A DNA stretch of 64,000 nucleotides from Bifidobacterium myosotis (lineage in GTDB: Bacteria; Actinomycetota; Actinomycetes; Actinomycetales; Bifidobacteriaceae). The notes under the pieces were generated by a model. The model searched no databases, was not told where the DNA came from, and was given only the letters and a program-made list of their open reading frames with translations. A program made the translations under genes and the position numbers. Location: positions 62,001-126,000 of the forward strand of contig NZ_MWWW01000016.1 in assembly GCF_002259745.1 (NCBI RefSeq). The letters run 5' to 3'. Every line of letters starts with the position of its first letter. Position 1 is the first letter of the stretch. Shown here one piece after another: positions 1 to 8,376 of the stretch.

Positions 1-1
1 C

Positions 2-922
2 ACCAGCTGCTTCATGACCCCGAAGACCTTCAAGCTCATCTCCCGTCTGCGCGAGGAGGGCGTCAAGCGCGGTCTTGAGATTCTCATCGAGGTCCACAGC
101 TACTACAAGAAGCAGGTCGAGATCGCCTCCAAGGTGGACCGCGTCTATGACTTCGCGCTGCCGCCGCTGCTCCTGCACTCCCTGTTCACCGGCCATGTGG
201 AGCCGGTGGCCCACTGGACCGAAATCCGCCCGAACAACGCCGTCACCGTGCTCGACACGCACGATGGCATCGGCGTCATCGACATCGGCTCCGATCAGCT
301 CGACCGCTCCCTGAAGGGCCTTGTGCCGGATGAGGACGTGGACAACATGGTCAAGACCATCCATGCCAACACCCACGGCGAGTCCCAGGCCGCCACCGGT
401 GCCGCGGCGAGCAACCTCGACCTCTATCAGGTCAACTCCACGTATTACTCCGCCCTCGGCTGCAACGACCAGCATTACATCGCCGCCCGCGCCGTGCAGT
501 TCTTCCTGCCCGGGGTGCCGCAGGTCTACTACGTCGGCGCGCTCGCCGGACGCAACGACATGGATCTGCTGCGCCGCACTAACAACGGCCGCGACATCAA
601 CCGCCACTACTACTCCGTGGCCGAAATCGACGAGGACCTGCAGCGTCCGGTCGTCAAGGCGCTGAACGCCCTGGCCCGGTTCCGCAACGAACTGCCGGCC
701 TTCGACGGCGAGTTCGGCTATGAGGCCGACGGCGACAAGTCCATCACCTTCCACTGGACCGCCGCCGACGGCTCGACCAAGGCCTCCCTCACCTTCGAGC
801 CCGGTCGTGGCCTCGGCGCCGACAACGCCACTCCGGTCGCCAGCCTCGCGTGGACCGACGCCACCGGCGACCACGAGACCCACGACCTGCTCAACAACCC
901 GCCCGCCGTAACCCTTGACTGA
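2..922 (+). CDS. scrP: Sucrose phosphorylase, 3' part (5' end outside window)
   Basis: This GH13 enzyme phosphorolyses sucrose to glucose-1-phosphate and fructose in the cytosol. The window opens inside the gene. The frame is open from base 2, giving about 306 residues of a family that is usually near 505, so roughly 200 N-terminal residues including the nucleophile Asp are missing. The acid/base Glu is visible in the EILIEVHSYY motif (around base 90) and the third catalytic Asp in LDTHDGIGVID (bases 263-265). The C-terminal half, including QVYYVGALAGRNDM, is typical of bifidobacterial sucrose phosphorylases. A gap of 30 bp separates it from the MFS gene downstream, so the two are probably co-transcribed. 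The family call is secure. Confidence 0.95.
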   Translation, partial: TSCFMTPKTFKLISRLREEGVKRGLEILIEVHSYYKKQVEIASKVDRVYDFALPPLLLHSLFTGHVEPVAHWTEIRPNNAVTVLDTHDGIGVIDIGSDQLDRSLKGLVPDEDVDNMVKTIHANTHGESQAATGAAASNLDLYQVNSTYYSALGCNDQHYIAARAVQFFLPGVPQVYYVGALAGRNDMDLLRRTNNGRDINRHYYSVAEIDEDLQRPVVKALNALARFRNELPAFDGEFGYEADGDKSITFHWTAADGSTKASLTFEPGRGLGADNATPVASLAWTDATGDHETHDLLNNPPAVTLD

Positions 923-952
923 TCAGTAAGAAAGAAAGCCAGTACAACCACC

Positions 953-2314
953 ATGTCAGCAGTACATAACGACGCTGAAATCGCCCCGGCCCAAGCCGAC
1001 GCCACCATCGGCACTCCGGACCAGCCCCAAACCGACCCGTTGCTCGACAGCTACGGCCGCCGCCCGTCCATCAAGGATGTGGTCAGGCTCGGCGCAGGCT
1101 TCACCATCAGCCTGATCATCACCGGCATCGTCTGGGTGTCGCTGTCGTCCATCCTGGTGCCCCAGCTCGTCGACCAGATCGCCCCCGGACAGCGTGAGGC
1201 GTTCATCGGTTCGATCAACAGCATCGGTTCGGTGGTGGCGCTGTTCGCCAACATCATCTTCGGCACCTTCTCCGACCTCACCCGCTCGAAGTGGGGCAAG
1301 CGCACGCTGTGGATCATCAGCGGCGGTATCCTGTGCGGCGCGTGCGTGGCGGGCCTGCTGGTCACCCGTTCGCTGCCGCTCATCCTGCTGCTGTGGTGCG
1401 GCATGCAGCTGTTCTACAACTGGATGAACGCGCCGTTCGTGGCCACCCTGTCCGACCGCGTGCCGGACAAGTTCCGCGGTTCCGTCTCCTCCTTCATGGG
1501 TGCGGGTGGCGTGCTGGGCCAGACCGCCGGCTCGCTCGTCGGCTCCCTGCTCATCAGCAACATCGACCTTGGCTTCGCCCTCGGCGCGCTCGGCTTCGCG
1601 CTGGTCGGCATCATCGTGGTCGGCATCTGGCCGCGCGAGCCCTCCAACGTGGACGAGGAACGCGAGCCGGTGTCCGTCAAGATGGTGCTCAAGTCCTTCA
1701 TCCCGCCGCACGGCAAGGGCGCTCGCAACTTCTACTACGCCCTGTTCGGCCGTCTGATGATGGTGGCCGGTTACCAGATGATTAACGGCTACCTGCTGTA
1801 CGTGGTCAAGTACTACACCTTCTCCGACTCCGGGTACGACGCCGAGCAGCTCAAGACCGCCGCCGCCGGCGTGATCGCGACCATGTCCGTGATCACGATG
1901 GTCGTCTCCCTGATCGCCGCTCTGGTCTCCGGCCCGATCTCCGACCGTCTCGGCATGCGCAAGATTCCGGTGGCGCTCGCCAGCGTGCTGTTCGCCATCG
2001 GCGCCGCGATGCCGTGGATCTTCCACAACGCATGGGGCATGTACCTGTTCGCCGCCATCGCCGGCTTCGGCTACGGCGTGTACAACGCCATCGACCAGGC
2101 GCTGAACGTGTCCATCCTGCCGAACCCGAAGGAGGCCGGCAAGGATCTGGGTGTGCTCAACATGGCCAACACCCTGTCCACTGTGCTCGGCTCGCTGCTC
2201 ACCTCCGGCGTGGTGATGGCGACCGGCGGCAACTACGGGCTTGTGTTCCCGGTGTGCATCGTCGTGGTGCTCATCGCCGCCTTCCTCATCATGCAGATTC
2301 GCGGCATCAAGTAA
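953..2314 (+). CDS. scrT: MFS sugar transporter, probable sucrose permease
   Basis: A 453-residue polytopic membrane protein of the major facilitator superfamily. A hydrophilic N-terminus of about 45 residues is followed by around 12 membrane segments. The loop between TM2 and TM3 carries the MFS signature FSDLTRSKWGKRT (about residues 107-119), with a related SDRVPDKFRG in the middle and SDRLGMRK in the second half. It follows sucrose phosphorylase after 30 bp, which implies sucrose as substrate by context. The ribosome-binding site is weak (AAGAAAG). A rho-independent terminator follows at 2450-2491. The family is certain; the substrate is inferred from context. Confidence 0.85.
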   Translation: MSAVHNDAEIAPAQADATIGTPDQPQTDPLLDSYGRRPSIKDVVRLGAGFTISLIITGIVWVSLSSILVPQLVDQIAPGQREAFIGSINSIGSVVALFANIIFGTFSDLTRSKWGKRTLWIISGGILCGACVAGLLVTRSLPLILLLWCGMQLFYNWMNAPFVATLSDRVPDKFRGSVSSFMGAGGVLGQTAGSLVGSLLISNIDLGFALGALGFALVGIIVVGIWPREPSNVDEEREPVSVKMVLKSFIPPHGKGARNFYYALFGRLMMVAGYQMINGYLLYVVKYYTFSDSGYDAEQLKTAAAGVIATMSVITMVVSLIAALVSGPISDRLGMRKIPVALASVLFAIGAAMPWIFHNAWGMYLFAAIAGFGYGVYNAIDQALNVSILPNPKEAGKDLGVLNMANTLSTVLGSLLTSGVVMATGGNYGLVFPVCIVVVLIAAFLIMQIRGIK

Positions 2315-2449
2315 TCAAGGAAACGGGCTCGCTGGGCCGTCGTACGGGGCCGTCGTCGGGCAATCGACGTCACGGCGCCGCCCGGCGCCAGTCCCGTGGT
2401 CTGGCGCCAGTTCCGCGGCCCGGCGTAAGCTAGGTTCATGGAAAGCAAA

Positions 2450-2491
2450 CCGTCCGCAGTGCACTGAAGCCAGTGCGCTCGGGCGGTTTTT
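2450..2491 (+). terminator. Rho-independent terminator after scrT
   Basis: A GC-rich stem (CCGTCCG pairing with CGGGCGG, including G-U pairs) is extended by an inner CAGTGCAC/CCAGTGCG pairing and followed by five T residues. It separates the first MFS gene from the second. Confidence 0.75.
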
Positions 2492-2524
2492 GCGTGAGAA
2501 GCCAAGGAAGAGGAGTGGAGCATC

Positions 2525-4165
2525 ATGCTGCAACCGTATGTGCGTCCGGGCATTGACGATCGTCCTGATCTGGACAAGGCATTGAGCCCCGAAGACAAGG
2601 CCGCCGTGGCCCGACTGGCCATCAAGGACCGTCGTCTGCCACCCGAGCCGTCGGCGGACCAGCCCGAGGCGCAGGCCGTGCGACTCGCCTCCGCCGGAAC
2701 GTCCGCCGCCGCCGCGGCCGCGGCCAGCGTGGATACGCCGGCCCCCGACATGGCCTCCGCGTACCTCGACATGCGCGATCCGATGATCGCATCCAACGGC
2801 GAGAAGCCCGACGCGCGCAAGGTCTCGCGCCTCAACTGGGGCTTCTTCATCGCTTCCATGCTTGTCGGTGCGCCGTGGGTGGCGCTCAACGGCATCGCCG
2901 TGCCCAACATGGTGGCTCGGCTGTCCCATTACGATACTGCCAGCGCCGTTCCGGTCACCATCAACCCCGCGACCGGCCGTCCGCTGCCCGTGGCCACGGA
3001 TCTGGCCATGCCGCTCGCAGTGCTGGTGGTGGTGGGCGTGATCGCCGCCATGTTCTCCATGCCGCTGGTCTCCGCCCTGTCCGACCGTACGCGCGTGGTC
3101 TTCGGCCGCCGCACCCCGTGGATGGTGGCCGGTGGACTCCTGTGCGCGCTCACCACGCTCATCCTCGGGCAGGATACGAGCATCATCGTGCTGTGCATCT
3201 TCTGGGCGTTCATGCAATTCGCGTACGCCATGCTGTCCGTTCCGCTCGCCAGCTCCATCAGCGAGCGTGTACCGGACAAGTTCCGCCCGCGCATCGAGCG
3301 CTGGCACGGCATCGGCGTGATGCTGGCCCAGGCCATCGGCATGTGCCTGGGCGCGTTCGGCGTGATGTTCGACGCCGGCACGTCCTTTACCACCATCGCC
3401 GCGATTTTCGCGCTGTCGGGCATCCTGTCGGTGCTGATTCTGCCGAAGGAACCGTCCAGCCAGGAGCAGCCGCGCGTCGTCATGGACGGTGACGCCGTGC
3501 TCGGCCAGCTGAAATTCCCCGCACACGCGCCCGCCTTCGCCCGCGTGTTCGCCGCCCGTACGCTGATGATGGCCGGTGTGGGCATGACCGGGGTGTTCCT
3601 GTGGTACCTCGTGCGCTTCTGGGTGTACGGCAAGGCCGTGGTGCTCACGTCCGCGCCGATGACCATCCCCGCCGGATTCCTCATCATCGCCATGGCCGTG
3701 GCCACGCTCATCGGCGCCGCGCTCGCCTCTTGGGCCGCCGGGCCGATCTCCGAGTGGATCGAGGAGAAGGGGGTTCCCACGGCTCAGGTCGTGGCCGCGT
3801 CCTGTCTGCTGTATGCGTTCGGTCTGGCTTTGGTCTGGGGATTGGGCGTCTGGTCCACCGGCGCCGCGCGCGAGAACGGTATGATCGCCTTCGCGCTGAT
3901 CTCCGGCTTCGCCTTCGGCCTGTACGATGCGCTGGGTTTGGAACTGGTGATGGACTCGCTGCCCGATCCACGCACCGCCGGCCATGACCTCGGCGTCTAC
4001 GCGCTCGCCAATTCGGCGGGTCTGGCGCTCGCCGCCATCGTCGGAGCCTTGCTGGTCAACGGCTTCGAGTCGAGCTTCGGCTACTACCTACTGTTCCCGG
4101 CCGGCATCGTGCTGGTGCTGCTTGCCGGCATCACGACCCTGCTGTCCGCCGGCTCCACTGACTGA
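2525..4165 (+). CDS. Second MFS transporter of the sucrose cluster
   Basis: A 546-residue MFS protein related to the preceding permease: SDRTRVVFGRRTPW (TM2-TM3 loop) and SERVPDKFRPR match the equivalents in scrT. A hydrophilic, Ala-rich N-terminal tail of about 95 residues precedes the first membrane segment and is longer than usual. The start is set by GAGGAG about 10 bases upstream. It has its own transcription unit after the terminator at 2450-2491 and lies between scrT and a LacI regulator, so a sugar substrate is likely but not shown. It may be a duplicated and diverged copy of scrT. Confidence 0.8.
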   Translation: MLQPYVRPGIDDRPDLDKALSPEDKAAVARLAIKDRRLPPEPSADQPEAQAVRLASAGTSAAAAAAASVDTPAPDMASAYLDMRDPMIASNGEKPDARKVSRLNWGFFIASMLVGAPWVALNGIAVPNMVARLSHYDTASAVPVTINPATGRPLPVATDLAMPLAVLVVVGVIAAMFSMPLVSALSDRTRVVFGRRTPWMVAGGLLCALTTLILGQDTSIIVLCIFWAFMQFAYAMLSVPLASSISERVPDKFRPRIERWHGIGVMLAQAIGMCLGAFGVMFDAGTSFTTIAAIFALSGILSVLILPKEPSSQEQPRVVMDGDAVLGQLKFPAHAPAFARVFAARTLMMAGVGMTGVFLWYLVRFWVYGKAVVLTSAPMTIPAGFLIIAMAVATLIGAALASWAAGPISEWIEEKGVPTAQVVAASCLLYAFGLALVWGLGVWSTGAARENGMIAFALISGFAFGLYDALGLELVMDSLPDPRTAGHDLGVYALANSAGLALAAIVGALLVNGFESSFGYYLLFPAGIVLVLLAGITTLLSAGSTD

Positions 4166-4215
4166 CACTGGATGACGCTGGCGAGCACTGGTTGACGGTG
4201 GCGGGCGCCAGTGAT

Positions 4216-4288
4216 CCGTTTCGCAATTGTCTGAGTGGTGATGCTCTCCAGATGAGGAGCCAACACCACTCAGACAATTACGAAACGG
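4216..4288. repeat. 73-bp palindrome related to the MITE A core
   Basis: Two 25-bp arms (4216-4240 and 4264-4288, 24 of 25 pairing) surround a 23-bp centre that contains a further small hairpin. The arms contain CAATTGTCTGAGTGGTG, the same subterminal words found in the MITE A copies at 15320, 37393, 38650 and 51703. It looks like a minimal relative of that family. Confidence 0.7.
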
Positions 4289-4298
4289 AATCCGAAAC

Positions 4299-4408
4299 GG
4301 GACGAAACGTAAGTTTCACACGACATAGTGTTACGTTTCGTCCCACTTTGACACTGCAAAACGGGACGAAACGTAACATGGCCTCGTCGCTGACTTACGT
4401 TTCGTCCC
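4299..4408. repeat. Array of four GGGACGAAACGTAA words, alternating orientation
   Basis: The 14-mer GGGACGAAACGTAA occurs forward at 4299-4312 and 4363-4376, and as its exact reverse complement at 4331-4344 and 4395-4408. The result is two successive hairpins with 14-bp stems. No coding function is visible. It lies between an MFS gene and the LacI gene. Confidence 0.85.
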
Positions 4409-4589
4409 ATATCGAAGGGCGCTGCGGAGGCGCGAGACCGACCGGCCCGCCCGCGGATGCCCCAGATCCGGCATCGCCCTCGGTCGGCTCATCATCTGGC
4501 GCCATTTGGCGTTGGTCATCTGGTGTCATTGTCGTCATTCGATATTGGCCGAGGTACGACGACTGTTCGACTGCCCGACTGGAACCTCG

Positions 4590-4616
4590 CGGCCCTTCTC
4601 CGGAAGGGCCGTTTTC
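4590..4616 (+). terminator. Hairpin terminator upstream of lacI
   Basis: GGCCCTTC and GAAGGGCC form a perfect 8-bp stem with a four-base loop, followed by GTTTT. It closes the transcription unit of the second MFS gene. Confidence 0.65.
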
Positions 4617-4643
4617 GTTGGAGCCGTGTCCCAACCGGTGCGC

Positions 4644-4655
4644 CGAACCGGTTCG
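4644..4655. promoter_or_regulatory. Candidate LacI-type operator (perfect 12-bp palindrome)
   Basis: CGAACCGGTTCG is a perfect palindrome with a central CG step, typical of LacI-family operators. It lies about 65 bp upstream of the LacI gene start, so autoregulation is plausible. No binding evidence is available from sequence alone. Confidence 0.35.
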
Positions 4656-4720
4656 AGTAAACTGGTGATCATGCGGTTCGTCCGCAGCACGAACTCGGAC
4701 CTCACACAAGGGAGCGAAAC

Positions 4721-5938
4721 ATGGTCGGCATGCGCGATGTGGCCAAAAAGGCCGGGGTGTCCCTAAGCACCGTCTCGCTGGTGGTCAACAACACCGGATA
4801 CGTCTCGGATGTTATGCGCGCCAAAGTCGAGGCGGCCATGCGCGAGCTCGACTACATCCCCAACGAGCTGGCCCGCAACCTCTACCACGACCGCACCAAC
4901 ACCATCGGCGTGATCATGCCGACCATCGTCCACCCCTTCTTCGCCACGCTCACCGCCGCGTTGCAGCGCGAATTCGCGTCGCGCGGGCTCAAGACGCTGC
5001 TGTGCTCCACCGCCGACGCGAACACCGGCGAAGGCGAGTACGTGGACATGCTCCAACGGCACATGATGGACGGCATCATCATGGCCGCCCACACCGAGCA
5101 TCCCGCCGACTACTGGACCTCCATCAGCCGGCCGATCGTGGCTTTCGACCGTTTCCTCGGCGCCGGGGTGCCCACCGTCCGATCGGATCACGAACAGGGC
5201 GGGCGGCTGGTCGCACAGCATCTCATCGCTTCCGGCGCCCGCCATGTGATCCTCGCCGGCGGGCCACGGGCCCAATTCTCGGGCGGCACCACCTTCCCGA
5301 CTGTGAGGTACCACCTCACCGTGGAGCGGATGCTCGCCGCGGCGGGTATCGCCTGTGACTACGTGGAGGTCGGCGCCGTGGCCGACGTCACCGCACATGA
5401 GGCCATGGCCCGACGCATCTTCGACCGTTATCAGGGAGTGGACGCCATCGTTGGCGCCGATGTGGTGGCGGCCATGGCACTGCAGGAGGCCGGCCGTCGG
5501 GGCCTCGACGTGCCGCGGGACCTGCAGGTGATCGCCTATGACGGCACGCTCATCACCGAGCTCGCAGGCAAGCGGCTGACTTCGGTTCGACAGGATTTCC
5601 CGGCCATTGCCGCCGCGCTCGCCGATTGCATGAACGAGCAGATCGCCGCCGGGGATGATTCCGGCCGGCAATCCGGGGCAAAGCGTTCGGGCACCGCTGA
5701 TGCGGCCGCTGCTGATGCCGCGACTAGTACTGATGCGGCCGGCGGCAATATGTCTGATGGCGATGCGTCCGGCGGCAATGCGGTCGATGCTGTTTCCGCG
5801 GGTGTCCCAGCTGCCGCCGGCTCCGATGCCGTTGAGGCCATTGGCGGTGTCACTGTTGGTGCCGGTGAGGCTGGCGGCGGTGCCGAGAACGAGCGGGTGA
5901 TTCCCGTGTCCTTCATCCCCGGCGAAACCACCCGATAA
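4721..5938 (+). CDS. LacI-family regulator with C-terminal low-complexity insert
   Basis: A DNA-binding transcription regulator, probably of the sucrose genes (ScrR-like by context). The N-terminal helix-turn-helix reads MRDVAKKAGVSLSTVSLV, followed by a periplasmic-binding-protein-like effector domain. At 405 residues it is about 70 longer than the family norm. The excess is an Ala/Gly/Asp-rich segment at about residues 311-388, inserted just before the normal last strand (VIPVSFIPGETT). The underlying DNA is full of short repeats such as GGCGGCAAT and GATGCGG. The start has GGGAG seven bases upstream; a second in-frame ATG lies three codons later. The downstream reading frame is intact, so the protein is probably made. 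Confidence 0.88.
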   Translation: MVGMRDVAKKAGVSLSTVSLVVNNTGYVSDVMRAKVEAAMRELDYIPNELARNLYHDRTNTIGVIMPTIVHPFFATLTAALQREFASRGLKTLLCSTADANTGEGEYVDMLQRHMMDGIIMAAHTEHPADYWTSISRPIVAFDRFLGAGVPTVRSDHEQGGRLVAQHLIASGARHVILAGGPRAQFSGGTTFPTVRYHLTVERMLAAAGIACDYVEVGAVADVTAHEAMARRIFDRYQGVDAIVGADVVAAMALQEAGRRGLDVPRDLQVIAYDGTLITELAGKRLTSVRQDFPAIAAALADCMNEQIAAGDDSGRQSGAKRSGTADAAAADAATSTDAAGGNMSDGDASGGNAVDAVSAGVPAAAGSDAVEAIGGVTVGAGEAGGGAENERVIPVSFIPGETTR

Positions 5939-5967
5939 CCCCTGACGAGCCTCATGCGTTGCCGTGC

Positions 5968-6157
5968 GGCCATGGGGTGGCTCCGCGACGCCGCTGAGCC
6001 GTTATTCAGCGGTGCTGCCAGGCCAGTAGGTGGCTTGGCTGCGATGCTGAGTGTCTAATCGTCGCAGTCGGGCCATGCGATGGCTCAGCCGCAACGCTGA
6101 GATGCCGTTTTGCGTCGCTGCGGGGCCAGTAGGTGGCTTGTCCGCGACGCTGAGCCG
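5968..6157. repeat. Four degenerate tandem units of about 50-53 bp
   Basis: Units starting GGCCA at 5968, 6021, 6071 and 6124 share the frame GGCCAGTAGGTGGCTT-N4-GCGACGCTGAG. Units 2 and 4 are the most alike. Spacing is 50-53 bp. The array is not a coding repeat in any convincing frame. Confidence 0.7.
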
Positions 6158-6310
6158 CTCAGCGTCGTCTGCGGGTCAAGCGGTGGCCCCATGACATCGC
6201 CGCGCAATGATTCAGCGTCGGTGGCGAGCCAAACCATGGCTCCATGACGACGTGGCACAGCATTCGGAATGCCGGTATTCAGGATTCCGTCCGTGTGCGC
6301 CCCTGATGAA

Positions 6311-6404
6311 TGCGGGGCGACGCGTCGGCATCATATTGTGGATCAAGCCGGTGTTCACCGCCCAGCATGCCACCGTTGGGGCACGTATCGGCATCATATT
6401 GCGG
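6311..6404. repeat. Direct repeat with about 64-bp period
   Basis: A segment ending CGGCATCATATTGTGGA (ends 6342) recurs as CGGCATCATATTGCGGA (ends 6404), each preceded by a GGGGC-rich stretch. It may be a remnant of a tandem duplication. Confidence 0.55.
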
Positions 6405-6558
6405 ACCCGTATTAGGCCTGTAGGCGGGCGTACTACAAGCCGCGCGGGAGCCTCGGCAATCAACGGGGAATCGGTTCCTGCTGACGACGTGCGGCAGCCG
6501 GATGCGGGCTCAGATCAGACCTGTCCGCGACGCGCGGTCAAGGCTCCTGAGACCACAT

Positions 6559-6573
6559 GTTCACATAGTGAAC
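6559..6573. promoter_or_regulatory. Perfect palindrome upstream of the leader peptide
   Basis: GTTCAC and GTGAAC are perfect inverted arms around ATA. The right part belongs to the 17-mer CACATAGTGAACCCCTG (6562-6578), which recurs with one change at 8578-8594 upstream of ilvC1. It could be a shared operator for the transporter and ilvC1. Confidence 0.35.
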
Positions 6574-6662
6574 CCCTGCTGGATTGACCCATATCGCGCG
6601 CTTATTGTCTCATTCCAGTTCGGGTCGAACGGACCCGAGGAACACCGAAAGGAGGCCACGCG

Positions 6663-6731
6663 ATGACTGGATTCAATGCTTCTGCGTTTGTATCCGCACG
6701 AATTATTAGCCCGTCTTCGCTGGCGGACTAA
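6663..6731 (+). CDS. Putative 22-residue leader peptide
   Basis: A short ORF with a strong AAAGGAGG ribosome-binding site (about 6648-6655). It encodes 22 residues with adjacent Ile-Ile codons (ARIISPSSLAD at the end), and the stop lies 16 bases before a GC-rich terminator. This arrangement is that of a transcription attenuator, with the tandem Ile codons as the sensing point. Two ilvC genes lie downstream of the transporter that it precedes, which fits branched-chain amino acid control. It is not a leader peptide I recognise from the literature, so function is inference. Confidence 0.5.
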   Translation: MTGFNASAFVSARIISPSSLAD

Positions 6732-6747
6732 CGGCATGATGCTTGAG

Positions 6748-6820
6748 GCCCCGTCAACGAAGGCAGGGCCGAGGATACCGACACAATCGGTGATGGCCCT
6801 GCAATGTGCGGGGCTTTTTT
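6748..6820 (+). terminator. Terminator / possible attenuator upstream of the MHS transporter
   Basis: An inner stem GCAGGGCC/GGCCCTGC (6763-6770 with 6795-6802) is enclosed by GCCCCG/CGGGGC (6748-6753 with 6809-6814) and followed by six T residues. It lies between the leader ORF and the transporter gene at 7001. Confidence 0.7.
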
Positions 6821-7000
6821 GTTGCGCTCATAAGGCTTGAACAGCACCCCGCGAACCGAGACGGCAGCGGATGATGCATCACGTAGCAGTACCAACATAA
6901 GTAAATACAACCAAGCACAGCAATTCACGTATACCTCGTGAGTCACCCCGGAGCCCGATCGCCCCGATGAGAGAGTGACGAGAGAACTACAGGAGCAACA

Positions 7001-8368
7001 ATGACTACAGCAGTCGAAGAGACTGGCCTGAACAAGACGGCCGGCAAGGCCGCCGCCATGGTGCGCGATTCGGTCAAAACCGTGATCGCCGCCTCGATGG
7101 TCGGCACCGCCATTGAGTTCTACGACTTCTACGCCTACGGCACAGCCGCGGCGAACTACTTCCCGCACATCTTCTTCTCGGCGAAGGACAACCCGACCGT
7201 CGCCCTGCTGATGAGCCTCTTGACCTTCGCCATCGCGTTCATCGCTCGTCCGCTGGGCTCGCTGGTCTTCGGCCACTTCGGCGACCGCATGGGCCGCAAG
7301 ACCACGCTGGTCGTCTCGCTGATGACGATGGGCATCGGCACCTTCCTCATCGGCTGCCTGCCCACCTATGATCAGGCCGGCGTCTTCGCGGTCGCCATCC
7401 TGTGCCTGTTGCGCTTCATCCAGGGCATCGGTCTGGGCGGCGAGTGGTCCGGCGCCGCTCTGGTGGCCACCGAGAACGCCCCCGAGAACAAGCGCGCCCT
7501 GTACGGCTCCTTCCCGGAGCTGGGAGCCCCAATCGGCTTCTTCCTGTCCAACGGCACCTACTTCGTGCTCGAATCCTTCAATGATCAGGACGCGATGCTG
7601 GCTTGGGGCTGGCGTGTGCCGTTCCTGTTGTCCGCCATTCTGGTGATCGTCGGCCTTGTGGTTCGTGTCCACATGGAGGAGACCCCGATCTTCCGCATGG
7701 CTCAGGAGCAGAAGAAGGTCGTCAAGTCCCCGCTCACCGAGGTCTTCCGCAAGTCGTGGCGTCAGGTGCTGCAGGCCACCTTCCTCGTGGCAGTGACCTA
7801 CACGCTGTTCTACACGCTCGCCACCTGGTCCCTCGCATGGGGCACCAAGGACACCGCGAACGGCGGCGGCAACCTGGGCTTCACCAACCAGGAATACCTG
7901 CTCATGCTCATGATTTCCATCTGCGTGTTCGCCCTGTTCATCGTGCTGTCCTGCCTGTACGCCGATAAGATCGGCCGCCGTCGCGTGCTGACCTTCTCCT
8001 CCTGCGCACTGGTGGTCTTCGCCCTGCTCTTCCCGTTCCTGCTGGACGGCCAGCTCGTGGGCCAGAAGAACTTCGCCGCCAACATGGCCTTCCTGTGCAT
8101 CGGCTTCGCGCTGATGGGCATCGCCTTCGGCCCGATCGGCGCCTTCCTGCCCGAGCTGTTCGACGCCAACGTGCGCTACTCCGGCTCCGGCATCGGCTAC
8201 AACCTCGCCGCCATCGTCGGCGCTGCCTTCGTGCCGACCATCGCCACCTGGCTGTCCCACAACTGGGGCGTCCACTCCGTGGGCCTGTACCTCGGCGTGA
8301 TGGCCGTGTGCTGCCTGGTCTCCGTGCTGAGCTGCCGAGAGACTAAGGACGTTGATTTCACCAAGTGA
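7001..8368 (+). CDS. MHS-family metabolite:H+ symporter (MFS)
   Basis: A 455-residue MFS transporter of the metabolite:H+ symporter group (relatives of ProP, ShiA and KgtP). Seen: the N-terminal family motif MVGTAIEFYDFYAYGTAA (about residues 31-48), FGHFGDRMGRKTTL in the TM2-TM3 loop, RFIQGIGLGGEWSGA (about residues 139-153), and around 12 hydrophobic segments. The start follows AGGAGC by seven bases. It stands alone behind the leader peptide and terminator, with its own terminator overlapping the stop codon. The substrate is unknown. Closeness to ilvC1 and the Ile-Ile leader hint at a branched-chain amino acid or keto-acid link, which is only inference. Confidence 0.88.
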   Translation: MTTAVEETGLNKTAGKAAAMVRDSVKTVIAASMVGTAIEFYDFYAYGTAAANYFPHIFFSAKDNPTVALLMSLLTFAIAFIARPLGSLVFGHFGDRMGRKTTLVVSLMTMGIGTFLIGCLPTYDQAGVFAVAILCLLRFIQGIGLGGEWSGAALVATENAPENKRALYGSFPELGAPIGFFLSNGTYFVLESFNDQDAMLAWGWRVPFLLSAILVIVGLVVRVHMEETPIFRMAQEQKKVVKSPLTEVFRKSWRQVLQATFLVAVTYTLFYTLATWSLAWGTKDTANGGGNLGFTNQEYLLMLMISICVFALFIVLSCLYADKIGRRRVLTFSSCALVVFALLFPFLLDGQLVGQKNFAANMAFLCIGFALMGIAFGPIGAFLPELFDANVRYSGSGIGYNLAAIVGAAFVPTIATWLSHNWGVHSVGLYLGVMAVCCLVSVLSCRETKDVDFTK

Positions 8369-8376
8369 AATCAACG
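8350..8376 (+). terminator. Perfect 12-bp hairpin overlapping the MHS gene stop
   Basis: CGTTGATTTCAC and GTGAAATCAACG pair perfectly with a three-base loop, and the TGA stop lies in the right arm. It is followed by a moderately T-rich stretch. A degenerate copy of the hairpin and what follows recurs at 8470-8497. Confidence 0.65.

Larger units (their letters stand above)
5939..6662. other. Non-coding repeat-rich gap after lacI
   Basis: No convincing gene is seen in these 724 bases. The open frames present have no ribosome-binding site and mirror the DNA repeats. The stretch holds a degenerate tandem array (5968-6157), a two-copy repeat (6311-6404), a perfect palindrome GTTCACATAGTGAAC (6559-6573), and the ribosome-binding site of the leader peptide at its end. 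Confidence 0.6.

Noticed and set aside
2315..3985. Long open frame on the minus strand opposite the second MFS gene
   Set aside because: His/Arg/Gly-rich composition, no ribosome-binding site and no family resemblance; a shadow of the high-GC plus-strand gene.
6207..6587. 126-codon ORF in the gap after lacI
   Set aside because: Internal repetition reflects the DNA repeat at 6311-6404, no ribosome-binding site, and no recognisable domain.
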